A stretch of 42,626 nucleotides of DNA from Pseudomonadota bacterium (GCA_018241225.1 JAFEEG010000034.1:1-42626), one strand, 5' to 3'. Positions 33,365 through 41,768 are shown, counted from the stretch's first letter. A program made the numbers and translations. The notes: generated from the letters alone by a model not told the origin.

Positions 33365-34096
33365 ATGAACTCGGCCCCGTACAGCCACCCCCTGGGGAGC
33401 GTCTGCCTCTCTCTCGATCCAGTGATGAGCCGCCGCGCGGCCATGAAGGGCCTAGCCGGCCTCGGGCTCGGGACCGCCCTACTCCTTCAGGAGCCAGGTG
33501 TCGCCTTCGCTCAGGCCGGTGCGGCTTCCGCAGGCGCCCTGCCCCCCGCAGCGCAGCGCGACGAGTTCTGGACGCGCGATCGCACGATCTGGGTTCGGCG
33601 CACCTCCACCGGGGAAGTTATCTGCAGTACCTACTGGGCCCGCGGACAGTTGGTGCAGAGCGAGTACGAGCGGCTGTGCTGGTTCGCCCGAGACACGACC
33701 CTCGAGCGCATGATGCGGGAGAATAGCCTCCACATCCGCCGTGCGCTGGATTCAGGACAGTTCACCGCGTCACAGATCTCGCAGTGGACGATGATGAATC
33801 CGATCATCTTCGACGTGCACTACGCGATCACGAGCTGGCTCAGCTGGTTCAACATGTCCAGGCCAATCGACTGGACCAGCGCCTTCCGTCATCCCATCAC
33901 CAACTCGATCACCGAAGGATCGGCCCGCGACAGCTGGCACATGCGGGGCGGGGCGGTGGACGCCCGGATCCCCGGCGTGCCGATCGAGCAGTTCGGGCGC
34001 TTTGCCCAATGGCTAGGCGCCGGCGGTGTCGGTGTCTATGTGGGGAAGTCTTTCACCCACACCGACTCGGGGCGGGTGCGGAGCTGGAGGTCGTAA
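33365..34096 (+). CDS. Tat-exported DUF882/M15-type metallopeptidase-like protein
   Basis: A 243-residue protein. A twin-arginine motif SRRAAMKG near residues 22-29, followed by a hydrophobic GLAGLGLGTALLL stretch, makes Tat export likely. The C-terminal domain has WHMRGGAVDARIPGV and SFTHTDSGRVRSW, matching the His-x6-Asp...His-x-Asp zinc site of the YcbK/M15 family (His192, Asp199, His232, Asp234). Such proteins cleave or modify peptidoglycan. In a transfer-type block this could replace a lytic transglycosylase and open the wall. The ATG at 33365 or at 33425 could start it; the second begins MSRRAAMKG. Confidence 0.75.
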   Translation: MNSAPYSHPLGSVCLSLDPVMSRRAAMKGLAGLGLGTALLLQEPGVAFAQAGAASAGALPPAAQRDEFWTRDRTIWVRRTSTGEVICSTYWARGQLVQSEYERLCWFARDTTLERMMRENSLHIRRALDSGQFTASQISQWTMMNPIIFDVHYAITSWLSWFNMSRPIDWTSAFRHPITNSITEGSARDSWHMRGGAVDARIPGVPIEQFGRFAQWLGAGGVGVYVGKSFTHTDSGRVRSWRS

Positions 34097-34753
34097 GGGC
34101 GCCGGACGCGAGCGCAGTTGAATAGAGTTCGAATCACCTCAAGAATTGGTCACCGGGCCTTTACACCCCGGACGGCAGTGCGCTCACCATGGCTTGCGTG
34201 GATCTCCTCATGTTCCCCCCTCCCCAACCTGCGGACGTCAACTTGGGGACGACAAATTGCGTGCGAAAGTGCCGGCAGGTGCGTGGCGATCTCTAGGTTG
34301 CAATGCACCGACTGTCGCGACTGGTCGCGCAAAGCGCTGCAACCATGGCGGCACAAGCTCCCTCCACTGCTTGCCTTGTCCCGCCACCTCGATCCCCGAA
34401 CTGCTGGATAAGCTTCGATCGGCGAAGGTCGTTGACGGGCCGCTGATCCGAGAAATCTTCGAAGCTCTAGAAACGAATGGTGATCTGCCCAAGTCCTGGC
34501 TTGAGGCGAAGCACGCGGTCTTCCTCAAGATCTTCGGCCCCAGGTCGAAGTGAACACACTAGCCAGGATCCGCACGGGCGAAGCACCTGCGATCCCGGGA
34601 GTCGAATTCCTCGAAATCCCTGGCCGTGCGGCAGCAGTCAGGGCTCGTGGAAGCCCCGCCGACGGTTCAATCATTGCGGCGGGTGGTGGCGGAGGCCGCG
34701 CAGCGAATGAAGCAAGCAACCACCTGAGCTATCGCGCCCCATGACAGGGCCGG
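34097..34753. other. 657-base junction with two weak short ORFs
   Basis: A plus-strand frame ending at 34553 encodes LLDKLRSAKVVDGPLIREIF and KSWLEAKHAVFLKIFG, which look like the tail of a real protein, but no credible start is in frame. A GTG at 34550, overlapping that stop as GTGA, opens a 64-residue frame to 34744 of unknown kind. These may be remnants at the edge of the element, next to the citrate synthase-like gene. No tRNA, direct repeat or integrase was seen that would define an attachment site. Confidence 0.35.
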
Positions 34754-35917
34754 CTAGGCGGGCAACCCTTGTTCGACATCCGGCCTCTGTCCGACGTAGC
34801 GCCCACGGGGCCGGATCACTTGCGTCTCGGCCAACTGCTCCAGGCTGTGCGCCAGCAGTCCAACGCTGCGCGCGGTCGCAAAGAGGCCGAAGGCCGCATC
34901 GGCGGGCAGTTGGTGGCTGGCTACCAGGGCGGCCAGCGCCACGTCGATGTTCGGCTGCAAGCCGGTGAGATCCCGGACTTTCTCGATAAAACGCGAGATC
35001 GCCTGCGGCGGCTCGAACAAGGCCAGCAAGGCGGCCGCTCGCGGGTCGCCGTCCGGATAGAGGTGATGTCCGAAGCCCGGAAGCGCCAGTCCGGTGGACA
35101 AGTAGTGCGTCAGCACCTGGTCCTCGCCCAGTCGCTCTACCTCGTCGAACAGGGCCTGCACGCGACCGGACGCATCACCATGCAGCGGCCCGGACAGCGT
35201 GGTGAGTCCGGCCAGCAGGCAGGCGGGCAGCGAGGCCCCAGTGGATGCGGCGATGCGCGCGGCAAAGGCAGAACTGGTCAGCTCGTGATCGACCAGCAGC
35301 ACCATGGCCGTTCGCAGCAGTTCGCTCGCCTCGCGCGGCAGGTTCCAGCCTTGGGCGAAGCGCAGGTGAAGCGCCTGGCGACCCGCCTGCGCGCCGAAGG
35401 CACTGGCCAGTTGCCCCACGAGCGCTTGCCCCTCGGCGTGCAGGACACGCGTAAGCCGCCCTCGTGTCGAGTGCCCGCCGGCGGCCAAGCCGGCCAAGGC
35501 GGTGAATGCGCAAACCCGCCCAGGCTTGAGTGAGCGAGCGGGCTTGGGTGAAGAAAAGTCCACCGGCTGCTCGGCTGCCCAAAGCACCTGCGCCGCTTCT
35601 TCCACGCTGGCCGAGCCCGCCAGGCGCACTGCGTCCCGACCTCGGTAGTACAGGCGCCCGCGCACGAAGGCCGACAGGGCCGTCGGAATGCTGGGCTCGG
35701 CGCCAAACAGGGTATTGGTCGCCAGCGTCTCGTGCTTGCGGCCGGCCTGCTTGCGTTTGGCCAAGGCAGCGACATCTTCGCCGCGGTACAGGCTGCGGCG
35801 CGTGTCGGCCGGGTCCGTCATGACCTCCAGCTTTCCGCGGCTCACGTAGGCGTAGACGGTTTGGGGTTGCACCCCAAGGAGGCGGCACGCCTCGTCCATC
35901 GCAATCCAAGAGGCCAT
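34754..35917 (-). CDS. Citrate synthase-family protein with N-terminal helix-turn-helix
   Basis: A 387-residue protein. The first ~55 residues form a MerR/excisionase-type helix-turn-helix (MDEACRLLGVQPQTVYAYVSRGKLEV, then YRGEDVAAL). Residues ~75-375 are a citrate synthase fold with its catalytic residues visible: His246 in GPLHGD, His284 in GFGHHLY, and Asp325 in PNIDVAL. The enzyme may therefore be active, and the fusion could let it sense its own substrate and regulate transcription. It is divergent from a five-gene operon, with an AT-rich dyad between, which suggests it controls that operon. Bifunctionality is inferred. Confidence 0.85.
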   Translation of the reverse strand: MASWIAMDEACRLLGVQPQTVYAYVSRGKLEVMTDPADTRRSLYRGEDVAALAKRKQAGRKHETLATNTLFGAEPSIPTALSAFVRGRLYYRGRDAVRLAGSASVEEAAQVLWAAEQPVDFSSPKPARSLKPGRVCAFTALAGLAAGGHSTRGRLTRVLHAEGQALVGQLASAFGAQAGRQALHLRFAQGWNLPREASELLRTAMVLLVDHELTSSAFAARIAASTGASLPACLLAGLTTLSGPLHGDASGRVQALFDEVERLGEDQVLTHYLSTGLALPGFGHHLYPDGDPRAAALLALFEPPQAISRFIEKVRDLTGLQPNIDVALAALVASHQLPADAAFGLFATARSVGLLAHSLEQLAETQVIRPRGRYVGQRPDVEQGLPA

Positions 35918-35940
35918 GAGTGTCGAAACAGGATTTATAT

Positions 35941-35959
35941 ATTGATTTTATACATCAAT
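35941..35959. promoter_or_regulatory. AT-rich dyad ATTGAT-N7-ATCAAT, candidate operator
   Basis: A perfect 6-bp inverted repeat with 7-base spacer lies in the 107-base divergent gap, 24 bases upstream of the citrate synthase-like start. It is the most AT-rich stretch of its neighbourhood. The natural candidate binder is the HTH domain of the divergent gene; this is inferred. Confidence 0.45.
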
Positions 35960-36024
35960 CTTGCGTCTCTCATCAACATAAACCTACCATCAACCCATTC
36001 CAAGAAACCCCTCCTGTCGATTCC

Positions 36025-36978
36025 ATGAAGCCCCGCGTCCTGCAACTCAACCCCATCCTGATTCCCGAGATCAACGACGAGCTCGCATCGCTGTACGAGG
36101 TCCACAAGATCTTTGAGATGGTCGACCCACAGGGTTGGCTGCGCGATCAAGGCGCGTCCATCGACGCGGTGATAACTGGCGGGCACACCGGCATCTCGCA
36201 GGCCATGCTGGCGCAGTTGCCCAACCTCAAGGTCGTGGCCGTCAACGGGGTGGGCACCGATGCAGTCGATCTCGCCTACTGCGCCAGCCGCGCCCTGCCC
36301 GTCACCGCGACGATTGGTGCACTTACCGAGGACGTGGCCGATCTGGCCATCGGTCTGCTCATCGCGGCCTGTCGCAACCTGTGTGAAGTCGACCGCTTTG
36401 TGCGCGAGGGCCACTGGGAACGCCTGCCGAATCCGGGCGCCGTTCCGCTGGCGCGGCGCTTCAGCGGCATGCGGGTGGGCATCGTGGGCATGGGGCGCGT
36501 GGGCCGGGCCGTTGCAGCGCGCGCGGCGGCGTTTGGCTGCCCCATCAGCTACACCGACCTGCGCGCGATGGCCGATGTACCGCATCGATTTGTGTCTGAG
36601 CTGGTGGAGCTCGCGCGGCAAAGCGATGCGCTGGTGCTCTGCGCGGCGGCCGACAAGGCCGAAGGCATTGTGGACGCCGCCGTTATCGACGCGCTCGGTC
36701 CCAAGGGCTTCCTGGTCAATGTGGCGCGCGGCCGGTTGGTGCGAGAGGACGACCTTACCGAGGCCCTGGCGGCCGGGCGCCTCGCCGGCGTGGGCCTGGA
36801 CGTCTTCGTGGACGAGCCCCGCGTGCCGCAGGCCCTGCGCGAATCCTCACGCGCCACGTTGCAGGCCCACCGTGCCAGCGCCACCTGGGAAACGCGCGCT
36901 GCCATGGGTCGCATGGTGCTCGACAGCCTGGCCCAAGCATTGGCCGGCCAGCGCCCGTCGATGAGCCTGACCACCTGA
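36025..36978 (+). CDS. D-isomer-specific 2-hydroxyacid dehydrogenase
   Basis: A 317-residue NAD(P)-dependent dehydrogenase. The nucleotide-binding motif VGIVGMGRVGRAVA lies in the middle. The catalytic set is Arg in VNVARGRLV, Glu in DVFVDEP and His in LQAHRASATWETR. It interconverts a 2-oxo acid and a D-2-hydroxy acid; the substrate is unknown. I chose the ATG at 36025. The frame is open upstream, but that would cover the control region. Confidence 0.92.
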   Translation: MKPRVLQLNPILIPEINDELASLYEVHKIFEMVDPQGWLRDQGASIDAVITGGHTGISQAMLAQLPNLKVVAVNGVGTDAVDLAYCASRALPVTATIGALTEDVADLAIGLLIAACRNLCEVDRFVREGHWERLPNPGAVPLARRFSGMRVGIVGMGRVGRAVAARAAAFGCPISYTDLRAMADVPHRFVSELVELARQSDALVLCAAADKAEGIVDAAVIDALGPKGFLVNVARGRLVREDDLTEALAAGRLAGVGLDVFVDEPRVPQALRESSRATLQAHRASATWETRAAMGRMVLDSLAQALAGQRPSMSLTT

Positions 36979-37044
36979 TGCGGGCGGGCACACATCGCCC
37001 TAGCAATCGAATATCGACAACAAAGAACACGCCGGAGACACACC

Positions 37045-38022
37045 TTGCCCATTCAACGCTTCGCCCTTGCCGCGGCCGTCACCTTGGCCGCGCTCATCCA
37101 TGCACCCGGCTTTGCGCAGCCGTCCTACCCCGCCCGCCCGGTGACCCTGGTAGTACCTTTCCCGCCCGGTGGCGGAACCGACACGGGCGCTCGCGTGCTG
37201 GCCGATCAGCTTGGCAAGCGTTGGGGGCATCCGGTGGTCGTGGAGAACAAGGGCGGCGCGGCGGGCCAGATCGGCGCCGACCATGTCGCCAAGGCCAAGC
37301 CCGACGGCTACACGCTGCTGCTGGGCAACATCGGCACGCAGGCCATCAACCCGGCCCTGTACGCTAGGCTGCCCTACGACCCAGACACTGCCTTCGCTCC
37401 CGTCTCGCTGGTGGCGGAGTTGCCCCTGGCCATGATGGTCAACCCGTCGCTGCCGGCCAAGACACCCGCTCAGTTCATTGCTCTGGCCAAGTCGCAGCCT
37501 GGACAGCTCACCTACAGCAGCTCGGGCGCCGGCGGCGCACCGCACCTGGTGACCGAGATGTTCAAGGACCAAACCGGCATCTTCGTTGTGCACGCGCCCT
37601 ACCGGGGCGGCGGCCCCGCGATTGCCGACCTCATCGCGGGGCATGTGCAGCTGTCCTTCATGACGGTGCTGGAGGCCTCGGGCCACGTCAAGGCCGGAAA
37701 GCTGCGCGCCCTGGCGGTGACCGGAGACAAGCGCGTGCCCGCGCTGCCCGACGTGCCCACGCTTTCCGAGACGGTGCTTCCGGGATTCAACGCCATCTCC
37801 TGGATCGGCCTGCTGGCGCCAGCAGGCACACCCAAGGACGTCGTGGACAAGATCTCGGCCGATGTGCGCGCCGTGCTGGCAGACGACGCGGTCAAGGCGC
37901 GCATCGTGGCGCTGGGCGGCGTGCCGCGCGCCACGACGCCGCAGGAATTTGCCAAGCTCATTGCCGAGGACCGGCAACGCTACGCGCAGGTCATCCGCAG
38001 CCGCAAGATCACGATCGACTGA
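37045..38022 (+). CDS. Bug-family (TctC) periplasmic solute-binding protein
   Basis: A 325-residue Bug protein. A Sec signal peptide ends at about GFAQ, followed by YPARPVTLVVPFPPGGGTDTGA, VVENKGGA and KPDGYTLL, which are family hallmarks. The start is a TTG at 37045 with a GGAGA about 7 bases before it; no ATG is suitably placed. It follows the dehydrogenase by 66 bases and precedes the FAH-family gene by 37. The ligand is probably a carboxylate used by the surrounding enzymes. Confidence 0.92.
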   Translation: MPIQRFALAAAVTLAALIHAPGFAQPSYPARPVTLVVPFPPGGGTDTGARVLADQLGKRWGHPVVVENKGGAAGQIGADHVAKAKPDGYTLLLGNIGTQAINPALYARLPYDPDTAFAPVSLVAELPLAMMVNPSLPAKTPAQFIALAKSQPGQLTYSSSGAGGAPHLVTEMFKDQTGIFVVHAPYRGGGPAIADLIAGHVQLSFMTVLEASGHVKAGKLRALAVTGDKRVPALPDVPTLSETVLPGFNAISWIGLLAPAGTPKDVVDKISADVRAVLADDAVKARIVALGGVPRATTPQEFAKLIAEDRQRYAQVIRSRKITID

Positions 38023-38059
38023 CGCGGGCCACGCATCGCACAACAAAGCGAGTCAAGAA

Positions 38060-38809
38060 ATGTTGGACTTCGTGATCCCAGCGCCCGCGCCGGTCAGCCT
38101 GGCGGTCGCAGGCGGGGTGGGCGCATTCCCAGTGGGCCGTGTGTTCTGCATCGGGCGCAACTACCGATGGGACCCGCACGACAAGGCAACGCCTGTGGAC
38201 ATGCCGCCCTGGCTCATGAAGCCGACCAGCGCTGTCGTGCCTGCGCAAGGCGAGCTGCGCTATCCGAGCGGCACGATTGACTTCTGCCACGAGGTCGAAC
38301 TGGTCGTAGCCATCGGGCACGGCGGCAGCGACATCGACCCGGCCCAGGTGGAAGCGCAGCACATCTGGGGTTACGCCGCAGGCCTGGACCTGACGCGACG
38401 CGACCTGCAGCAGCAGGCCAAGCGTGCGGGCAACCCGTGGGAGGCGGCCAAGGCTTTCGATCAATCGGCGCCTTGCACGCCGCTGGTGCCCGCATCGGTG
38501 TGCGGCCACCCAAGGCAGGGCGCGGTGTGGCTGGCCGTCAACGGCATCGAACGTCAGCGCGGTGACCTGTCCGAGCTCTTGTGGCCAGTACGCGAACTGG
38601 TGGCGATGCTGTCGCGATCGCTAGCGCTGCGCCCCGGCGACTTGATCTTCACCGGCACGCCTTCGGGAGTGGGGTCGCTGCAACCGGGCGACGTCGTCAG
38701 CGGCGCGGTGTCGGACATCGGCCGGTTTTCCATGACCGTGTGCGAGCCGCCGCAGCCTGCACGGCCCCGGCGCAGCACTTCAGCAACCATCACAGGAGTT
38801 TCATCGTGA
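38060..38809 (+). CDS. Fumarylacetoacetate hydrolase family protein
   Basis: A 249-residue FAH-fold protein. The FCIGRNY motif begins the domain. The metal site is expected from HEVELVVAIG (two Glu) and the Asp of GLDLTRRDLQ, and a C-terminal GDLIFTGTPSGVG is conserved. Members hydrolyse or decarboxylate oxo-dicarboxylates, such as acylpyruvates. Its stop overlaps the next start (GTGA), so it is coupled to the short-chain dehydrogenase. The Shine-Dalgarno before the ATG is weak. Substrate unknown. Confidence 0.9.
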   Translation: MLDFVIPAPAPVSLAVAGGVGAFPVGRVFCIGRNYRWDPHDKATPVDMPPWLMKPTSAVVPAQGELRYPSGTIDFCHEVELVVAIGHGGSDIDPAQVEAQHIWGYAAGLDLTRRDLQQQAKRAGNPWEAAKAFDQSAPCTPLVPASVCGHPRQGAVWLAVNGIERQRGDLSELLWPVRELVAMLSRSLALRPGDLIFTGTPSGVGSLQPGDVVSGAVSDIGRFSMTVCEPPQPARPRRSTSATITGVSS

Positions 38810-39585
38810 ACACAAGCACGTCCACCAGCACCTCTCCCAGGAAGATCGCCCTGGTCACCGGCGCGGGCAGCGGCATCGGCCGCGCCGTGGCACTTGCATT
38901 GCTCGACGACGGCTGGAACGTGGTGCTCGCCGGTCGGCGTGCCGAGCCGCTTCAGGCGCTTGCCGCGCAGGCCCAATCCCGAGGCCAGACGGCCTTGGCC
39001 GTGCCCACCGATGTCACGTCGCCCGAGGGCGTGCAAGCGCTTTTTGCCGCCATCGACAAGCGATTTGGTCGCCTCGATCTGCTGTTCAACAACGCGGGCG
39101 TGAATGCCCCAGCGGTGCCGATGGACGAGTTGCCACTGGACAAATGGTTCAGCGTGATCAACACCAACGTCACTGGGGTGTACCTGTGTGCACGCGAGGC
39201 ATTCGCCCTGATGCGCCGCCAGTCGCCCCAGGGAGGGCGCATCATCAACAACGGCTCGGTGTCTGCCCACACGCCGCGGCCCTTTACCGCGCCGTACACC
39301 GCCAGCAAGCATGCGGTGAGCGGGCTGACCAAGTCCCTTGCACTGGACGGGCGCGCCTTCAACATCGTGGCCAGCCAGATCGACATCGGCAACGCGCTGA
39401 CGGAGCTTTCCGAGCGCATGACCCGCGGCGTCTTGCAGGCCAACGGCACCACCGCGCCAGAACCCATGATGGACGCGCGGCACGTGGCCGATGCCGTGCT
39501 CCACATCGCTGGCCTGCCGTTGGGTGCCAACGTGCTGAACATGACGGTCATGGCAAGCGCCATGCCATACGTTGGCCGCGGCTGA
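38806..39585 (+). CDS. Short-chain dehydrogenase/reductase
   Basis: A 259-residue classical SDR. It has the cofactor motif TGAGSGIGRA, NNAG in the middle, and the Ser...Tyr-x3-Lys active site in NNGSVSAHTP and YTASKHAVSG. The GTG start overlaps the previous stop, with AGGAG nine bases upstream. It most likely oxidises or reduces an intermediate of the same pathway as the FAH-family enzyme; the substrate is unknown. Confidence 0.93.
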   Translation: MNTSTSTSTSPRKIALVTGAGSGIGRAVALALLDDGWNVVLAGRRAEPLQALAAQAQSRGQTALAVPTDVTSPEGVQALFAAIDKRFGRLDLLFNNAGVNAPAVPMDELPLDKWFSVINTNVTGVYLCAREAFALMRRQSPQGGRIINNGSVSAHTPRPFTAPYTASKHAVSGLTKSLALDGRAFNIVASQIDIGNALTELSERMTRGVLQANGTTAPEPMMDARHVADAVLHIAGLPLGANVLNMTVMASAMPYVGRG

Positions 39586-39670
39586 GCCCGCGCGCGGCAA
39601 GCCCTTTTTCGACGTCGGGCGCCTTGCAGCGTCGCGTCGCGCCCCACCCCATCAGCAAGAGGAGACAAGT

Positions 39671-40648
39671 ATGCAACCCACATCCCTGTTCAGGACCCTG
39701 GCCTTCTCGGCGTGCCTATCTGCGCTCCCGGCCCTGGCGCCGGCGCAGCAGGCCTACCCGAATCACGCCATCAAGATCATCGTGCCGGCCCCGGCGGGTG
39801 GTGCGATCGATATCATCGCTCGCGTCGTCGGCGACAAGCTGGCAACGTCGATGGGACAGCCTGTGGTGGTGGACAACCGGCCGGGCGCCTCCAACAACCT
39901 AGGCACCGACCTGCTGGCCAAGTCGCCACCTGACGGCTACACCACCGGCATCGTGGGTGGCAGCCACAACATCAACAAGTACCTGTTCAAGAACCTGGGC
40001 TGGGATCCGGAGAAGAGCTTCGAACCGATTGTCTACACGCACGTGGTTCCGCTGGTCTTCGCCATCAACCCGCAGGTCCCCGCCAAGACGCTGCCCGAGT
40101 TGATCGCCTGGATGAAAGCCAACCCTGACAAGGCCAAGGTCGCCACCTCTGGGCGCGGCAGCGCACAGGAGATGGCCGCCGAGATGTTTCGCATGGCCAG
40201 CAAGACCGACATGCTGCTGGTGCCCTACAAGGGCTCCTCGGCCGCGCATCCGGACCTGCTGGGCGGGCGCACCGCGCTGTACATCGACACGATCAGTGCG
40301 ATATTGCCGCAGGTGCGGGGCGGCAACGTGCGCGCGGTCGCGGTGTCGACGCTGAAGCGCACCTCTGCCCTACCCGATGTGCCCACCGCGGACGAACAGG
40401 GCCTCAAGGGCTATGACGCCAACACAAATGGGGGCTTCCTAGCGCCGGCCGGCACGCCCAAGCCGATCATCGCCAGGCTCAACGCCGAGATCAACGCGGT
40501 GCTCAAGTTGCCGGAGGTGCGCGCGAAGCTTGAAGCTGCAGGCATCGAGGTGCAGGGTGGCACGCCGCAGGAATACGCAGCGCTGATCAAGTCCGACCTG
40601 GCTAAATGGGGCAAAGTGGTCAGGGAGGCCGGAATCGAAGCGGAGTAG
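39671..40648 (+). CDS. Bug-family (TctC) periplasmic solute-binding protein
   Basis: A 325-residue Bug protein from the ATG at 39671, with a GGAG seven bases upstream. The signal peptide ends near APAQQ; YPNHAIKIIVPAPAGGAIDIIA, VVDNRPGAS and SPPDGYTTG follow. The usual PFPPGG motif is altered to PAPAGG, and KPDGYT to PPDGYT, so it is a more divergent member than the other two. It closes the operon; no terminator hairpin is evident after it. Two binding proteins in one operon suggest two related ligands. Confidence 0.92.
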   Translation: MQPTSLFRTLAFSACLSALPALAPAQQAYPNHAIKIIVPAPAGGAIDIIARVVGDKLATSMGQPVVVDNRPGASNNLGTDLLAKSPPDGYTTGIVGGSHNINKYLFKNLGWDPEKSFEPIVYTHVVPLVFAINPQVPAKTLPELIAWMKANPDKAKVATSGRGSAQEMAAEMFRMASKTDMLLVPYKGSSAAHPDLLGGRTALYIDTISAILPQVRGGNVRAVAVSTLKRTSALPDVPTADEQGLKGYDANTNGGFLAPAGTPKPIIARLNAEINAVLKLPEVRAKLEAAGIEVQGGTPQEYAALIKSDLAKWGKVVREAGIEAE

Positions 40649-40814
40649 TCCTTACTTGCCAATCAGAGGCGGCGGCGCTCGCAGCGCAACTGCGCACGCG
40701 CAGGATCTCGAGCACATTCGCCATGCCTATTGAGCGCTGCGCGTCGCTCTGGCGCAGGAGCCGCTGTTGATTTCCATGGAATCCTGACCCGTTTTTGTCC
40801 GCACCTCCGGTGGA

Positions 40815-41138
40815 TCACTTCTGGATGGAAATCAACACCGCTGACCTGCTGTAGAAGTCTGAAACGCCGTTCAGCGCCTCTGAGAACTTGCCTCGCATGA
40901 TCAGTTGTATGCCGCCACGACGCGATCGCTTTGCAGCGGTTCTGCCTTCCACAAGCGCGAAAACGCTGAGTTCCCAGGTGTCTATCGAGCCATGCCTGAA
41001 AAGTGGCTCCCTGCTCTGCGCATTTGGGCGCTTCTTGATTTCGGGCATGAAGTGGCAGCAGGAATTCGGACAGCACAAAGCATAGGTCTGATTGAGGTAC
41101 AAGACATGGCGTGAACCATCGCGCATGCCAGGATCCAT
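40815..41138 (-). CDS. Hypothetical cysteine-rich protein
   Basis: A 107-residue frame (an ATG four codons in is an alternative start) with ALCCPNSCCHFMPEI, a cluster of four Cys and one His, and a well-mixed helical C-terminus that includes RRGGIQLIMRGKFSEAL. The composition looks protein-like and the frame is uninterrupted, but an overlapping frame on the same strand is equally long and I recognise no family. It is divergent from the zinc-ribbon/alpha-CTD gene. The 166 bases between 40649 and 40814 hold nothing I can support. Confidence 0.4.
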   Translation of the reverse strand: MDPGMRDGSRHVLYLNQTYALCCPNSCCHFMPEIKKRPNAQSREPLFRHGSIDTWELSVFALVEGRTAAKRSRRGGIQLIMRGKFSEALNGVSDFYSRSAVLISIQK

Positions 41139-41207
41139 GGCTGTATCGCAGATTTATTCTCGTACGGATGGACGACTGGCGCGTCACGTCCTTGTGGTAG
41201 ACCATGA

Positions 41208-41243
41208 CCGGGACCCGCTAGCACCGACGGACGCGGGTCCCGG
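41208..41243. repeat. Perfect 11-bp inverted repeat upstream of the zinc-ribbon/alpha-CTD gene
   Basis: CCGGGACCCGC (41208-41218) pairs exactly with GCGGGTCCCGG (41233-41243), leaving a 14-base loop. It ends 33 bases before the ATG at 41277, so in RNA it would form a strong GC hairpin in the leader. No T run follows. It could be an operator, an attenuator, or a terminator for transcription from the left. Role unknown. Confidence 0.6.
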
Positions 41244-41276
41244 ACAATGCCTGGAAGAACATAGACCTGCGAACCC

Positions 41277-41768
41277 ATGACGCAACCCTCAATCAATGAC
41301 TGCAAGCTGAGCTTCACCTGCTCTCGAGCCTGGGACAGCCTTCAGGGACTCTCTGACGAGACTCGTTTCTGCGATTCCTGCAACACGCAGGTTCATGCGG
41401 TGCGGAGCATCCGGGATTTCGAGCGGCGGCAGAAGCTCGGGCACTGCATCGCCATCATTCGAGACGAAGAGCAATCTGTGGCGACCGTAGGGATGATTGA
41501 CCTTCACTTTGACACCGGACGTCCAGCGTTCGATCCCATTTTGTTTAGGTCAATCCAAGAACTCGAGCTTCCCTCCCAGGTTGAGGCACTACTGCTGGCT
41601 TCCGAGTTTCATAAAATCGGAGACTTGTCGCAAGGGAGCGAGGGCGCGGTCGCTGCTGTTCTTGATTCTGATCAAGAGGCATTGAAGCTCGTTAAGGCCG
41701 CCCTCGCGTCGCGAGGCCTGACACTCGGGATGCAGATCGAGGGCTGGACCGTCCATGAAGCCAAATGA
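41277..41768 (+). CDS. Zinc-ribbon-like protein fused to an RNA polymerase alpha-CTD-like domain
   Basis: A 163-residue protein. The N-terminal ~60 residues carry Cys9, Cys15, Cys32, Cys35 and Cys57, with the CxxC in FCDSCNTQVH, typical of a small zinc ribbon. Residues 85-157 match the RpoA C-terminal domain: FDPILFR, ELEL, IGDLSQ, LASRGLTLGM and EGW align without gaps to the E. coli sequence (FDPILLR...LASRGLSLGM...ENW). The residues that contact DNA in E. coli alpha (Arg265, Asn268, Gly296, Lys298, Ser299) are replaced by Gln101, Ala104, Asp132, Glu134, Ala135. A role in contacting RNA polymerase partners rather than DNA is therefore likely, but inferred. The stop overlaps the next start (ATGA). 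Confidence 0.8.
   Translation: MTQPSINDCKLSFTCSRAWDSLQGLSDETRFCDSCNTQVHAVRSIRDFERRQKLGHCIAIIRDEEQSVATVGMIDLHFDTGRPAFDPILFRSIQELELPSQVEALLLASEFHKIGDLSQGSEGAVAAVLDSDQEALKLVKAALASRGLTLGMQIEGWTVHEAK

Noticed and set aside
34097..34300. Possible tRNA or attachment site at the edge of the element
   Set aside because: No cloverleaf or tRNA 3' end could be drawn, and no direct repeat matching the other side of the block was seen.
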